38,368 nt of DNA from Burkholderiales bacterium (GTDB lineage: Bacteria > Pseudomonadota > Gammaproteobacteria > Burkholderiales > Burkholderiaceae_C). Below the pieces are notes generated by a model that searched no databases, had not been told where the DNA came from, and saw nothing but the letters and a program-made list of their open reading frames with translations. The stretch covers positions 1 through 38,368 of the forward strand of contig JACPYV010000142.1 in the NCBI GenBank assembly GCA_016195825.1, read 5' to 3'. Positions 14,717 through 23,747 of this stretch are shown here, in pieces (the stretch's first letter is position 1; each line of letters starts with the position of its first letter). The position numbers and the translations under genes were made by a program.

Positions 14717-17479
14717 ATGAACGAGACAAAGTCCACCTGCCCCTATTGCGGCGTCGGCTGCGGGGTGGTCATCGAGCATGACGGCGAGCAGATCACCGGC
14801 GTACGCGGCGACCCCGACCACCCAGCCAACTTCGGCCGGCTGTGCACCAAGGGCACCAACCTGCACCTGACGGCCACGCCGGTCGTCCTCCAGCACCAGC
14901 GCCTGCGCGCGCCGCAGCGCCGCGCGACCCGCGGCGCGCAGCCGGAGGTGATCGCTTGGGACCAGGCCAACCGCGAGATCGCGGACAAGCTGCTGGCCAT
15001 CCGCGCCGAACACGGCCCCGAAGCCATCGGCGTCTACATCTCCGGCCAGTTGCTGACCGAGGACTACCACGCGTTCAACAAGCTGGCCCGCGCCGTCATC
15101 GGCACGCCGCACATCGACTCCAACTCGCGCCTGTGCATGAGCTCGGCCGTGGTCGGCTACAAGCAGGCGCTGGGCGCGGACGCGCCGCCCTGCAGCTACG
15201 AGGACATCGAGCTGGCCGGCTGCGTGCTCATCAGCGGCGCCAATCCGGCCTGGGCCCATCCCATCCTGTTCCGCCGCCTGGAAGCGGCGCGCACGGCCAG
15301 GCAGGACCGGAATGAGCAACACCGGCTCATCGTCATCGACCCGCGCCGCACCGAGACCGCCGAGCTGGCCGACCTGCACCTTCAGATCCGCCCCGGCACT
15401 GACGTGGCGCTGTGCCACGGCTTGCTGCACGCCGTGATCTGGCAGGGCTGGACGGCGCGCGACTTCATCGCCCGGTCCACCGAGGGCTTCGACACGCTGA
15501 AAGAACTGGTTCGCGACTGGGCCCCCGCCCGAGCGGCCCAGGTCTGCGGCGTCAAGGAGGCGGACATCTGGCAGGCCGCCGAGTGGTTCGCCACCTCGCC
15601 AGCGTCGCTCAGCCTGTACTGCCAGGGCCTGAACCAGAGCAGCAGCGGCACGGCCAAGAACACGGCTCTCATCAACCTGCACCTGGCCACGGGCCAGATC
15701 GGCAAGCCTGGCGCCGGCCCCTTCTCGCTGACCGGCCAGCCCAATGCCATGGGCGGCCGCGAGAGCGGCGGCATGGCCACGCTGCTGCCCGGCCACCGCG
15801 ACCCGGGCAAGGCCGAGGACTGGGCCGAGATGGCCTCGCTGTGGGATGTTCCTGACCTGCCGGGCAAACGCGGCCACACCGCTGTCGAGATGTTCGAGGC
15901 CGCCGCACGCGGCGAGATAAAGGCGCTGTGGATTGCCTGCACCAACCCGGCTCAGTCCATGCCCGACCAGACCACCGTGCGCGCCGCGCTGGAGCGCTGC
16001 GAGCTGGTCATCCTGCAGGAAGCCTTCGCCCACACGGCCACGGCCCGCTATGCCGACTACCTGCTGCCCGCCAGCACCTGGGGCGAGAAGGAAGGCACGG
16101 TCACCAACAGCGAGCGTCGCATCAGCCGCGTGCGCCCGGCCGTGCCGGCGGCGGGTGAGTCCCGCGCCGACTGGCGCATCGCCCGCGACATCGCCGCGCT
16201 AATCGACGCCGGCCTGGGCCGCCAGCCGCGCATCGCCGCGACATCCGCCGAAGACCTGTGGCTGGAGCACCGCGACGCCACACGCGGCCGCGACCTCGAC
16301 ATCACGGGCCTGTCCTGGCTCACGCTGGACAACGAAGGCCCGCAGCAATGGCCCTTCGTGGACGGCCCGACGCCACGGCTCTACACCGACGGCCGCTTTG
16401 CCACCGCCGATGGCCGCGCCCGCTTCGTCACCAAGCCGTATCAAGCCACCGCCGAGACGGCAAGCCCCAAGCGGCCCTTTGCCTTGACCACTGGCCGCAT
16501 GCGTGACCAATGGCACGGCATGAGCCGCAGCGGCAGCGTACCGCGGCTGTTCGCGCATGAGGGCAAACCGCTGGTGCGCATCCACCCCAGCGATGCCGCG
16601 CGCCGCAAGCTGGCCGATGGCGAGCTGGTGCATGTGCGCTCGCGCCGCGGCGAGCTCGTGCTGCCGCTCAAGCTGGACGAGAACGTGCCGCTGGCCGGCG
16701 CCGACATCGCGATGCATTGGGGCGACGAGTTCATCGGCGCCCAGCTCGGCATCAACGCAGTGACCCAGGGCGCCTTCTGCCCCGACTCCAAGCAGCCCGA
16801 GCTGAAGTTCAGCGCCGTCGCCATCGAGCCGGCCGACCTGCCCTGGCGCCTGAGCGCCTGCGCCTGGGTCGCGCCTGAGGACGGCCAGCGCCTGCGAGAG
16901 CAGTTGCGCGCGCTGATGCCGCGATTCGGCTATGCACACTGCCTGCCCGAGCCCGCAAGAGCCGACCACGGAGAACAGGTCGGCTGGGCCTTCGAGGCCG
17001 CCTGCGCCGAGGCGCCAGCGGCCTCGCTGGTCGACGAACTGGCCACCGTGCTGGGCCTGAACAGCCCGGCCGTGCTGCGCTATGCCGACGCTCAGCGTGG
17101 TCGACTGCGGCTGCTCAACCTTGATGGCGACGACTTGCAGGCCGCGCCGCTGCAGGCGCTGCTGCGCGTGGGCCAGCACGAGGAAGGCGCCTGGCTTGTT
17201 GATCTGTGGCGCGAGCGCACCGCGGCGTCCACCGTCGGCCGCTGGCTGCTGTCGCCCGGCACGCCACCCACCAACACCGCAGTGGCCAGCCCGCAGGTCT
17301 GCAACTGCTTCGACGTGCGCGAGGACGTCATCCGCCTGACGCTGGCGCGCTGCAGCGGCACGCCCGCCGAACGCCTGGCCCGGCTGCAGGCCGAGAAACG
17401 CTGCGGTACGCAATGCGGCTCCTGCCTGCCGACGCTGCGCCGCCTGGTCAATACCACCCCCGAAGAGGTCCCCGCATGA
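14717..17479 (+). CDS. nasA: Assimilatory nitrate reductase catalytic subunit with C-terminal BFD-like domain
   Basis: The 920-residue molybdopterin oxidoreductase reduces nitrate to nitrite in the cytoplasm. The N-terminal [4Fe-4S] site is CPYCGVGC...LC (Cys8, 11, 15, 43). The Mo-bisMGD domains follow with typical segments (SSAVVGYKQALG, GQPNAMGGRE, and the C-terminal dinucleotide-binding part with TGRMRDQWHGMSRSG). The last ~60 residues are a BFD-like [2Fe-2S] module (CNCFDVRED...CGTQCGSC). No signal peptide is present, as expected for an assimilatory enzyme. No separate flavin reductase subunit is encoded nearby, so the C-terminal cluster probably takes electrons from another donor. AGAAG precedes the ATG, and the stop overlaps cobA (ATGA). 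Confidence 0.97.
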   Translation: MNETKSTCPYCGVGCGVVIEHDGEQITGVRGDPDHPANFGRLCTKGTNLHLTATPVVLQHQRLRAPQRRATRGAQPEVIAWDQANREIADKLLAIRAEHGPEAIGVYISGQLLTEDYHAFNKLARAVIGTPHIDSNSRLCMSSAVVGYKQALGADAPPCSYEDIELAGCVLISGANPAWAHPILFRRLEAARTARQDRNEQHRLIVIDPRRTETAELADLHLQIRPGTDVALCHGLLHAVIWQGWTARDFIARSTEGFDTLKELVRDWAPARAAQVCGVKEADIWQAAEWFATSPASLSLYCQGLNQSSSGTAKNTALINLHLATGQIGKPGAGPFSLTGQPNAMGGRESGGMATLLPGHRDPGKAEDWAEMASLWDVPDLPGKRGHTAVEMFEAAARGEIKALWIACTNPAQSMPDQTTVRAALERCELVILQEAFAHTATARYADYLLPASTWGEKEGTVTNSERRISRVRPAVPAAGESRADWRIARDIAALIDAGLGRQPRIAATSAEDLWLEHRDATRGRDLDITGLSWLTLDNEGPQQWPFVDGPTPRLYTDGRFATADGRARFVTKPYQATAETASPKRPFALTTGRMRDQWHGMSRSGSVPRLFAHEGKPLVRIHPSDAARRKLADGELVHVRSRRGELVLPLKLDENVPLAGADIAMHWGDEFIGAQLGINAVTQGAFCPDSKQPELKFSAVAIEPADLPWRLSACAWVAPEDGQRLREQLRALMPRFGYAHCLPEPARADHGEQVGWAFEAACAEAPAASLVDELATVLGLNSPAVLRYADAQRGRLRLLNLDGDDLQAAPLQALLRVGQHEEGAWLVDLWRERTAASTVGRWLLSPGTPPTNTAVASPQVCNCFDVREDVIRLTLARCSGTPAERLARLQAEKRCGTQCGSCLPTLRRLVNTTPEEVPA

Positions 17480-18234
17480 GCCATGTTGTCTCGCTCGTCG
17501 GCGCCGGTCCCGGCGATCCCGAACTGCTGACCGTCCGTGCGCTCAGGCGCATCGAGGCCGCCGACGTCGTGCTGGCCGACGACCTCATCGACCCGCGCGT
17601 GCTGGCCCTGGTGAAGGGCCGGCTGCTGCGCGTCGGCAAACGTGGTGGCTGCGTTTCAACGGACCAGCATTTCATCCACGCGCTGATGATCCGCGAGGCC
17701 CAGGCCGGCCACCGCGTGGTGCGGCTCAAAGGCGGCGACCCCTTTGTCTTCGGCCGCGGCGGCGAGGAGGTCGACGCGCTCCGCGAGGCCGGGCTGGCCG
17801 TCGAAGTGGTGAGCGGCCTGACCAGCGGCATCGCTGGCCCCGCGGCCGTCGGCATCCCCGTGACGGACCGCCGCGCGTCGCCCGGTGTCATCCTCGTGAC
17901 CGGCCACCCCGCTGAATCGGAAGGCCAAGGCCGCACCGACCCCGACTGGGCCGCACTGGCTCGCACCGGGTTGACGCTGGTCATCTACATGGGCGTGGCC
18001 CGCGCGGCCGACATCACGGCCAAGCTGATGGCCGCCGGCCTGCGGGCCGACCTGCCCGCGGCCGTCGTCAGTGCTGCCCACACGGCGCAGCAGCGCCACG
18101 CAGTGACGACGCTGGCCGGCCTGCCGGACTGCATCGCCCGCGAAGGCCTGAAGAGCCCGGCCCTGCTGGTCGTCGGCGAGGTAGCAAGGCACGCAGCCGC
18201 GACGCTGTCATGGCCTGAGGTTATGGTGGGTTGA
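17476..18234 (+). CDS. cobA: Uroporphyrinogen-III C-methyltransferase (SUMT)
   Basis: The 252-residue SUMT methylates uroporphyrinogen III twice with SAM to give precorrin-2, the precursor of the sirohaem used by NirB. Signatures are VGAGPGDPELLTVRAL near the N-terminus, DDLIDPRVL, RLKGGDPFVFGRGGEE and VVSGLTSGIAGPA. It is the single-domain form: the CysG N-terminal dehydrogenase/ferrochelatase is missing and must be encoded elsewhere. It is the last gene of the nirB operon, with a 4-base overlap with nasA. Confidence 0.97.
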   Translation: MSHVVSLVGAGPGDPELLTVRALRRIEAADVVLADDLIDPRVLALVKGRLLRVGKRGGCVSTDQHFIHALMIREAQAGHRVVRLKGGDPFVFGRGGEEVDALREAGLAVEVVSGLTSGIAGPAAVGIPVTDRRASPGVILVTGHPAESEGQGRTDPDWAALARTGLTLVIYMGVARAADITAKLMAAGLRADLPAAVVSAAHTAQQRHAVTTLAGLPDCIAREGLKSPALLVVGEVARHAAATLSWPEVMVG

Positions 18235-18261
18235 ACCCAAGTGATGGCCGGTTCCGCCGCA

Positions 18262-18281
18262 CTGTCCCCGTTCAGGGACAG
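18262..18281 (+). terminator. Hairpin after the nirB–cobA operon
   Basis: CTGTCCC-CGTTCA-GGGACAG is a perfect 7-bp stem with a 6-base loop, 28 bases behind the cobA stop. An outer CCGGTT...AACCGG pair can nest around it. No U run follows, so a Rho-independent role is uncertain, but the position fits an operon end. Confidence 0.4.
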
Positions 18282-18377
18282 CCATGTAAAACCGGACACG
18301 CCTTCATCCCCCAGCCGAGGATGGCATCACCGCGCGGCGCGACGCACACTGCCGGCCCCAATCACATGGAGGCCCAA

Positions 18378-18605
18378 ATGAAGCTGCCCTTGCCTGACGC
18401 AGCCGCCCTCAGCGGCGCTGCCCAGGCCCAGATCGATCTCGACGCGCGCTGCCACGGCACCGCTTTTTCCTCGACCGACCTGGCGCCCTCGCTCGACCCG
18501 AGCAACACGCCCACCACCCTGCGCGGCCATGCACCGCTGCAACTGCCCCGGCTCAAGCCTGCCGCAACGCCCGCAGGGCCTCACCTGTGCGGGGCCTACC
18601 TGTGA
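18378..18605 (+). CDS. Small hypothetical protein
   Basis: This 75-residue ORF (MKLPLPDAAALSGAAQAQ...) is preceded by a strong GGAGG with 5-base spacing, which decides this start over an ATG 12 bases earlier. The product is rich in Ala, Pro and Leu, has two cysteines, and shows no signal peptide or recognised family. It lies 143 bases behind cobA and its stop is 6 bases from the convergent chemoreceptor stop. The good ribosome site is the main support for it being real. Confidence 0.5.
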   Translation: MKLPLPDAAALSGAAQAQIDLDARCHGTAFSSTDLAPSLDPSNTPTTLRGHAPLQLPRLKPAATPAGPHLCGAYL

Positions 18606-18611
18606 TGAGCC

Positions 18612-20162
18612 TCAACTGAGCTTGAAACTGCTGACCAGGCCCGCCAGGCGCACGGCCTGTTCCTTCAGCGACTGAGCCGCCGCGGCGGACTCTTCCACCA
18701 GCGCGGCGTTCTGCTGCGTCATCTGGTCCAGCTCCGTCACCGTGCCGTTGACCTGGGCGATGCCCTGGCTCTGCTCGACGGCTGCGGCGCTGATCTCGCC
18801 AATGATGTCGGTCACGCGCTGCACGGAGCCGACGATGTCGGTCATCGTCGCGCCGGCGTCATTGACCAGGATGGTGCCGGCCTCCACTCGCTCCACGCTG
18901 GCACCGATGAGCGCCTTGATCTCGCGCGCGGCCTCGGCCGAGCGCTGTGCCAGCGAGCGCACCTCGCCGGCCACGACCGCGAAGCCGCGGCCCTGCTCGC
19001 CCGCGCGCGCCGCCTCGACGGCCGCGTTCAGCGCCAGGATATTGGTCTGGAAGGCGATGCCGTCGATGGTGCCGATGATGTCGGAGATCTTGCGGCTGGC
19101 CGTGTTGATCTCACCCATGGTGCTGACCACCCGCGACACGACCGCGCCGCCCCGGCCCGCAGTCTCGGCAGCAGCGCCGGCAAGTTGCTTGGCCGTCATC
19201 GCCGAGTCCGCGCTCTGGCTGACCGTGCCGGTCAGCTGTGTCATGGAGCTGGAGGCCTGCTGCAGGTTGGAGGCTGTCTGCTCGGTGCGCTGCGACAAGT
19301 CCATGTTGCCCGTAGCCACTTCGGCTGACGCGACCTGGATGCTCTCGGCCGACTCGCGCACCTGGCCCACGATCTCGGACAGCGACTGCTGCATCGCGGC
19401 CAGCGCCTGCATCATCTCGGCGGACTCGTCGCTGCCTAGCACCTGCGGCGCGCGGGACAGGTCGCCGTCGGCCATGCGCTCGGCAAAGCGCTTGGCGGCC
19501 ATCAGCGGGCCGATGATGGAGCGCGAGATGTTGACGGCCAACAGGCCGCCGATGATCACGCAGACCGCGAAGGTGACCAGGAAGCCAGTGAACAGGTTGC
19601 TGACCAGGCCGTCCACCTTGAGGAAGATCTCGTCGACGCGCTTCTTCAGGTCCGCCTCGATGCCGTTGAGCATGGCGATCGCCGGGTCGTAGCTCGCGTC
19701 GGCCGCCTTCATGTCCTCGAGCGCAGTCTGGGCGTCTGGGTAGCTGTCGCCCGCCAGCTTGTCGGCCACAGGGCGCACCACCTTGCGGTAGTCGGCCATC
19801 AGGGTGCGGAACTTGGCGAGGTTTTCCTTGCTCTTGTCCTCGGTCGCGAAGGCGCCGAAGTCATCCATGGCCTTGTCCAGGCCGGCCTGGGCCGCGTCCC
19901 ATTCCTTCCTGGCGCGGGCCGTGCCTTCCTTGTTGAAGATGGAGGCCACTAGCGTGGAGGTGGCCGTCTTGCTCTGCAGCAGGTGGCTGCGGGCCGACAC
20001 GGTGATGTTGGACGAGGGGATCAGCTTCTGAGTGATGCCCTGAATGGCTTTCTGCGACACGTTCAGCCCGAAGCCGCCCACAGCCACCAGCAGCGCCGTC
20101 ATCGCCAGGATGATGCCGAAGGCCAGCCAGAGGCGGGCTTGGATGCGCAGACGTCGCAGCAT
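18612..20162 (-). CDS. Methyl-accepting chemotaxis protein
   Basis: The 516-residue chemoreceptor has TM1 at ~11-33, a periplasmic helical sensor domain (~35-190) of the four-helix-bundle type, TM2 at ~190-212, then HAMP and a long cytoplasmic coiled coil. The highly conserved CheA/CheW-binding tip ([20 protein letters not shown]) and glutamine/glutamate methylation heptads are present. It ends SSFKLS, without a CheR-tethering pentapeptide. AGGAG 6 bases upstream selects the ATG at 20162; the frame opens further upstream without support. It is divergent from coaX. The ligand is unknown. Confidence 0.96.
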   Translation of the reverse strand: MLRRLRIQARLWLAFGIILAMTALLVAVGGFGLNVSQKAIQGITQKLIPSSNITVSARSHLLQSKTATSTLVASIFNKEGTARARKEWDAAQAGLDKAMDDFGAFATEDKSKENLAKFRTLMADYRKVVRPVADKLAGDSYPDAQTALEDMKAADASYDPAIAMLNGIEADLKKRVDEIFLKVDGLVSNLFTGFLVTFAVCVIIGGLLAVNISRSIIGPLMAAKRFAERMADGDLSRAPQVLGSDESAEMMQALAAMQQSLSEIVGQVRESAESIQVASAEVATGNMDLSQRTEQTASNLQQASSSMTQLTGTVSQSADSAMTAKQLAGAAAETAGRGGAVVSRVVSTMGEINTASRKISDIIGTIDGIAFQTNILALNAAVEAARAGEQGRGFAVVAGEVRSLAQRSAEAAREIKALIGASVERVEAGTILVNDAGATMTDIVGSVQRVTDIIGEISAAAVEQSQGIAQVNGTVTELDQMTQQNAALVEESAAAAQSLKEQAVRLAGLVSSFKLS

Positions 20163-20278
20163 GAATATCTCCTGGGGGAAGGGGCGGCCGAGGGTGACTG
20201 CTGATTGAAGCAGAAACCCGCACAGGCAGATACAAATGCGCTGGTAGGCTCGCGGCATCGTTCACGCCACAGCCCACC

Positions 20279-21043
20279 ATGAGCTTTCTGGCCATCGACA
20301 TCGGCAACACCCGGCTCAAGTGGGCCGTCTACCCGGACGGCGCCGAACCCGGCAGCCCGCCCACACAGCACGGCGCCGTCTTCCTGGAAAACATCGACCG
20401 CCTCGCCGACGAGGACTGGGAGGGCCTGGCCACGCCCAGTCGCATGCTGGGCAGCAACGTGGCCGGCGACGCGGTCCGCCGCCGCGTCGAGGAGCAGATG
20501 GAGCACTGGGACCTGGTTCCGCGCTGGGTGGTGCCCGCTCCCGAGGCGGCCGGCGTGAAGAACGGCTACGACCACCCGACGCGCCTGGGCGCCGATCGCT
20601 GGATCGCCGTCATCGGTGCCCGCGCCCATGCGCTCAAGCGTGGCTTCGACGGGCCGGTGCTGACCGTCATGGTCGGCACGGCGGTCACGGTGGACGCTCT
20701 GTCCAGCGACGGCCAGTTCCTGGGCGGCCTCATCCTGCCCGGCCACGGCATCATGCTGCGCGCGCTGGAAGGCGGCACGGCCGGCCTGCGCGTGCCCACC
20801 GGCGAGGTGCGCGACTTCCCGACCAACACCAGCGATGCGCTGACGACCGGCGGTACCTTCGCCATCACCGGCGCCGTGGAGCACATGCACCGGCTGCTGC
20901 AGACCCGCGAAGGGCGCGAACCGCTGCTGCTGATGACCGGCGGCGCCGGCTGGAAGGTGGCGCCGGCCCTGCACGCGCCGCACGAACTCATCGAAGGTCT
21001 CATCTTCGACGGCCTGCTGGCCATGAATGCTGCGCGGGGTTAA
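20279..21043 (+). CDS. coaX: Type III pantothenate kinase
   Basis: The 254-residue CoaX catalyses the first step of coenzyme A synthesis, ATP-dependent phosphorylation of pantothenate. It has the ASKHA-fold motifs of the family: [16 protein letters not shown] (phosphate 1), [25 protein letters not shown] (phosphate 2) and [15 protein letters not shown]. The ATG directly precedes the conserved N-terminus. A clear Shine-Dalgarno is absent. It shares a 116-base divergent promoter region with the chemoreceptor gene. Confidence 0.95.
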   Translation: MSFLAIDIGNTRLKWAVYPDGAEPGSPPTQHGAVFLENIDRLADEDWEGLATPSRMLGSNVAGDAVRRRVEEQMEHWDLVPRWVVPAPEAAGVKNGYDHPTRLGADRWIAVIGARAHALKRGFDGPVLTVMVGTAVTVDALSSDGQFLGGLILPGHGIMLRALEGGTAGLRVPTGEVRDFPTNTSDALTTGGTFAITGAVEHMHRLLQTREGREPLLLMTGGAGWKVAPALHAPHELIEGLIFDGLLAMNAARG

Positions 21044-21066
21044 TCGCGCCAGCCGTTTCGCAACGG

Positions 21067-21441
21067 CTATCCGACGTCGAGCAGCGCCGCCAGGCTGCCC
21101 TGCTGCAGCTCAAGCCGCAACAGACGGTCAGCCAGCGCCGCCTCCCACACGCGTTCGCCGTCCAGTGCATCGGGGTCCGCCGGGTCTCGGGCGCGACCTT
21201 CGCCGAAGACGCTCAGCACCAGGGCCTCGTCCAACTGCCTGAACAGGCCGTTGCGGCGATAGCCCCGCACCAGTGCAAAGCCCACCGGGCCTTCAGGGTC
21301 GAGGCCGAGGCCGAGGTCTCCGCGCGGTGACAAGTCGGTGATGCGCATGCCATACAGGATGACCCGACGGTCGAGCGAGAGCATTTCCGTCATCGTGACG
21401 CCCCCGGCGCCGGCTGGGTCGTGTGGGGTCAGTGTCGCCAT
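21067..21441 (-). CDS. Hypothetical protein
   Basis: This 124-residue cytoplasmic protein is not recognised. It is acidic and has a repeated Gly/Leu pattern (DLSPRGDLGLGLDPEGPVGF). There is no signal peptide or membrane segment. The ATG at 21441 (MATLTPHD) has GGAGG 8 bases upstream, a strong site. It is divergent from the CadC-like regulator at 21609, and the palindrome at 21529-21553 lies between them, so it may be under that regulator's control. Confidence 0.65.
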   Translation of the reverse strand: MATLTPHDPAGAGGVTMTEMLSLDRRVILYGMRITDLSPRGDLGLGLDPEGPVGFALVRGYRRNGLFRQLDEALVLSVFGEGRARDPADPDALDGERVWEAALADRLLRLELQQGSLAALLDVG

Positions 21442-21528
21442 GGTGGGGTCCTCCTGTCTCTGTCGTTGTACTTGCGCCTGCCACATCCCGGTCGGCGCGA
21501 TGACCTAAGCTATGCGTGCCGAAGTCCA

Positions 21529-21553
21529 GCGTCATCTGCACCGCAGATGACGC
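21529..21553. promoter_or_regulatory. 25-bp perfect palindrome between the divergent small gene and the CadC-like regulator
   Basis: The arms GCGTCATCTGC and GCAGATGACGC (11 bases each, perfect) flank ACC. The element lies 88 bases upstream of the 21441 gene and 56 bases upstream of the regulator's TTG start. A perfect 11-base dyad in a divergent promoter region fits an operator for a dimeric regulator, possibly autoregulation. As RNA it would also form a strong hairpin. Confidence 0.6.
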
Positions 21554-21608
21554 ACAAACGCCGGCACAGTGGCAGGCCAGCGAACAAGAGCCTTTTAGGA
21601 GCCGTCGG

Positions 21609-23705
21609 TTGACACAGGCGAGGGTGTTCCAGCAGTTCGAGATCAGGCCCGAGACGCGCCAACTGCTCGTGAGCGAGCAGCCGGTGAGCATCGGGGCGCG
21701 CGCGTTCGACGTGTTGCTGGCCCTGACGGAACGCTCGCAGCGCGTGGTCAGCAAGGCCGAGCTGCTGGACCTGGCCTGGCCCGGCGTGGTCGTCGAGGAA
21801 AACAACCTGACGGTGCAGATCTCCACGCTGCGCCGCGTGCTGGGCCACGAGACCATCGTCACCGTCACTGGTCGCGGCTATCGGCTGAAGGCCACGCCGC
21901 TCGATGCGCCAGCGCCGACGGAGCCCGCACTGGCCGTCAACGACGACACGGCCCCCCGTCTGCAGCGCCGGTTGGCAGTCATCGCGCAGGCCGAAGTGGT
22001 GGGTTGGTCACGCCTGGTGGCGCGCGACCCCACCCGAGCCGCGACCACCTGGAAGCGCATCCGCGTCGACCTGATCGAACGCAGCCTGCCGCAGTTCGGC
22101 GGGCGGCCGATCGAACTCACCGCCGAGCGGCTGCAGCTGGAGTTCGGCAGTGCCGTGGAAGCTGTCGCCTGGGCGGTGGAGCTGCAGGAGTTGCTGGCCG
22201 AGCGCCGGCAGGCCGCGGACCCGTCGGAAAACCCGGCTTTTCATCTGCGCATCGGTATTGCTGTGGATGACGTGATCGTTGACGACGGCAAACTGGTGGG
22301 CGACGGCGTCAACGTGGCGGCCGACTTGCAACTGAGCGCCGTGCACGACGAGATCCTCACCACCCAGAAGGTCAGCGACTTTGTCTCCGACAAGATCGCG
22401 GTGGGCTTTGAGCCGCTGGGCCAGCGCGTGATGCAGAAGTCGCAACGCCCGCTGCACGTGTTGCGCGTGGTCGCCGGTGCGCGACACCGAGCCGTGACCG
22501 CGCTGCGCCCCGTGGGCGTACGCCTGGCTTCGCTGGCGGTGCTGCCCTTCGCCACCGAGGGCCCGGCCACCGACGCCTACTTCGGCGAAGGCGTCACAGA
22601 GGAAATCATCGCCGCGCTGTCGCTGAACCGGGCGCTGTTCGTCATCGCCCACGGCTCCACGCTGCGCTATCGCGGAAACGACCAGAACCCCGCTGCCGTG
22701 GCCGCGGAGCTGGGGGTGCGCTACCTGGTGACGGGCCGCGTTCGACGCGCCGGGTCGCAGGTGCGCATCCACGTGAGCCTGATCCATGCCGCCGACCAGA
22801 GGGTCATCTGGCAGCAGCCTTTCGACGGCGTCGTCGAAGACCTGTTCGCCTTCCAAACCGAGATTGCCGCGAAAGTAGCCGCCGCCGTGGCGCCGCAGGT
22901 GCAGGACGAGGAAGTGGCCCAGGCCCGCCACCGCCCCACGGACAGCCACGACGCCTACGACTGCGTGCTGCGCGCGCTGGCCGGCATGGTGAAGCTGGGC
23001 ACGCCGGAGTTTGACGCCGCAGGCCAGCTGCTGACGCGTGCCGTGGCGCTGGACCCCGGCTACGCCCAGGCCCATGCGCATCTGGCCTGGTGGTACAGCC
23101 TGCGGCAGTTCGACGGCCTATCCAGCGCCGATGGCCAGGAAGGGCGCCTTGCGCTGGACCACGCGCTGCAGTCGGTGCGGCTGGATGCGCGCGATGCCTG
23201 GGCCTTGTCCGTGGCGGGCTACATGCTGTCGCTGCAGAAGCAGCACGACGAGGCACTGGACTTGTTCGATCGGGCGCTGACATTGAACCCCAGCTGCGCC
23301 GCGGCCTGGGCACGCAGCGCAGCCACGCTGTGCTACGTGGGCCGGGCCGAAGAGGCTCTGGCGCGCCTGGACCGCGCCATGCGGCTGAGCCCCTTCGACC
23401 AGCACATGTTCTGGCATCTCACCATCTGCGGTGGCGCCAGCTTCGTCGCTCGGCGCTACGACGAATCGGCCGGCTGGCTGGGCAAGGCTCTGCGCCTGAC
23501 CCCTGGCTTCAACGGTGCCCGCCGGCTGCAGATTGCCGCACTCGTGCGCACGGGCGAATTGGCCGAAGCACGCGCGCTGGCCGAGCAGTTCCTCATCGAT
23601 TGCCCGAAATTCTCGGTCCAAGAGTTCGGGCAATGGTCACCGATGCAGCGCCCCCATCTCGACGACCTGATGTCGGCATTGCGCCTGGCGGGGCTGCCTG
23701 ATTGA
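21609..23705 (+). CDS. CadC-like transcriptional regulator: winged helix + degenerate cyclase + TolB-like + TPR
   Basis: From the TTG at 21609 (AGGAG 7 bases upstream) the protein has 698 residues. Residues ~5-95 are an OmpR-type winged helix (PVSIGARAFDVLLALTE...VTVTGRGYRLKA). Residues ~115-285 match the class III nucleotide-cyclase fold. The metal-binding residues are changed, AEVVGWS where ADVVGYS is usual and TAERLQLEF in place of TGDGxxxEF, so it should be inactive. A TolB-like part (LAVLPFATEGPATDAYFGEGV) and several TPRs (e.g. DLFDRALTLNPSCAAAWARS) follow. No membrane helix is present. The frame stays open back to 21516, but that stretch contains the palindrome. It lies 42 bases before the haloperoxidase gene and may be cotranscribed with it. 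Confidence 0.88.
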   Translation: MTQARVFQQFEIRPETRQLLVSEQPVSIGARAFDVLLALTERSQRVVSKAELLDLAWPGVVVEENNLTVQISTLRRVLGHETIVTVTGRGYRLKATPLDAPAPTEPALAVNDDTAPRLQRRLAVIAQAEVVGWSRLVARDPTRAATTWKRIRVDLIERSLPQFGGRPIELTAERLQLEFGSAVEAVAWAVELQELLAERRQAADPSENPAFHLRIGIAVDDVIVDDGKLVGDGVNVAADLQLSAVHDEILTTQKVSDFVSDKIAVGFEPLGQRVMQKSQRPLHVLRVVAGARHRAVTALRPVGVRLASLAVLPFATEGPATDAYFGEGVTEEIIAALSLNRALFVIAHGSTLRYRGNDQNPAAVAAELGVRYLVTGRVRRAGSQVRIHVSLIHAADQRVIWQQPFDGVVEDLFAFQTEIAAKVAAAVAPQVQDEEVAQARHRPTDSHDAYDCVLRALAGMVKLGTPEFDAAGQLLTRAVALDPGYAQAHAHLAWWYSLRQFDGLSSADGQEGRLALDHALQSVRLDARDAWALSVAGYMLSLQKQHDEALDLFDRALTLNPSCAAAWARSAATLCYVGRAEEALARLDRAMRLSPFDQHMFWHLTICGGASFVARRYDESAGWLGKALRLTPGFNGARRLQIAALVRTGELAEARALAEQFLIDCPKFSVQEFGQWSPMQRPHLDDLMSALRLAGLPD

Positions 23706-23747
23706 TCGCACCGTCGGACCGGTACTTCAACGCCAAGGAGGAACAAC

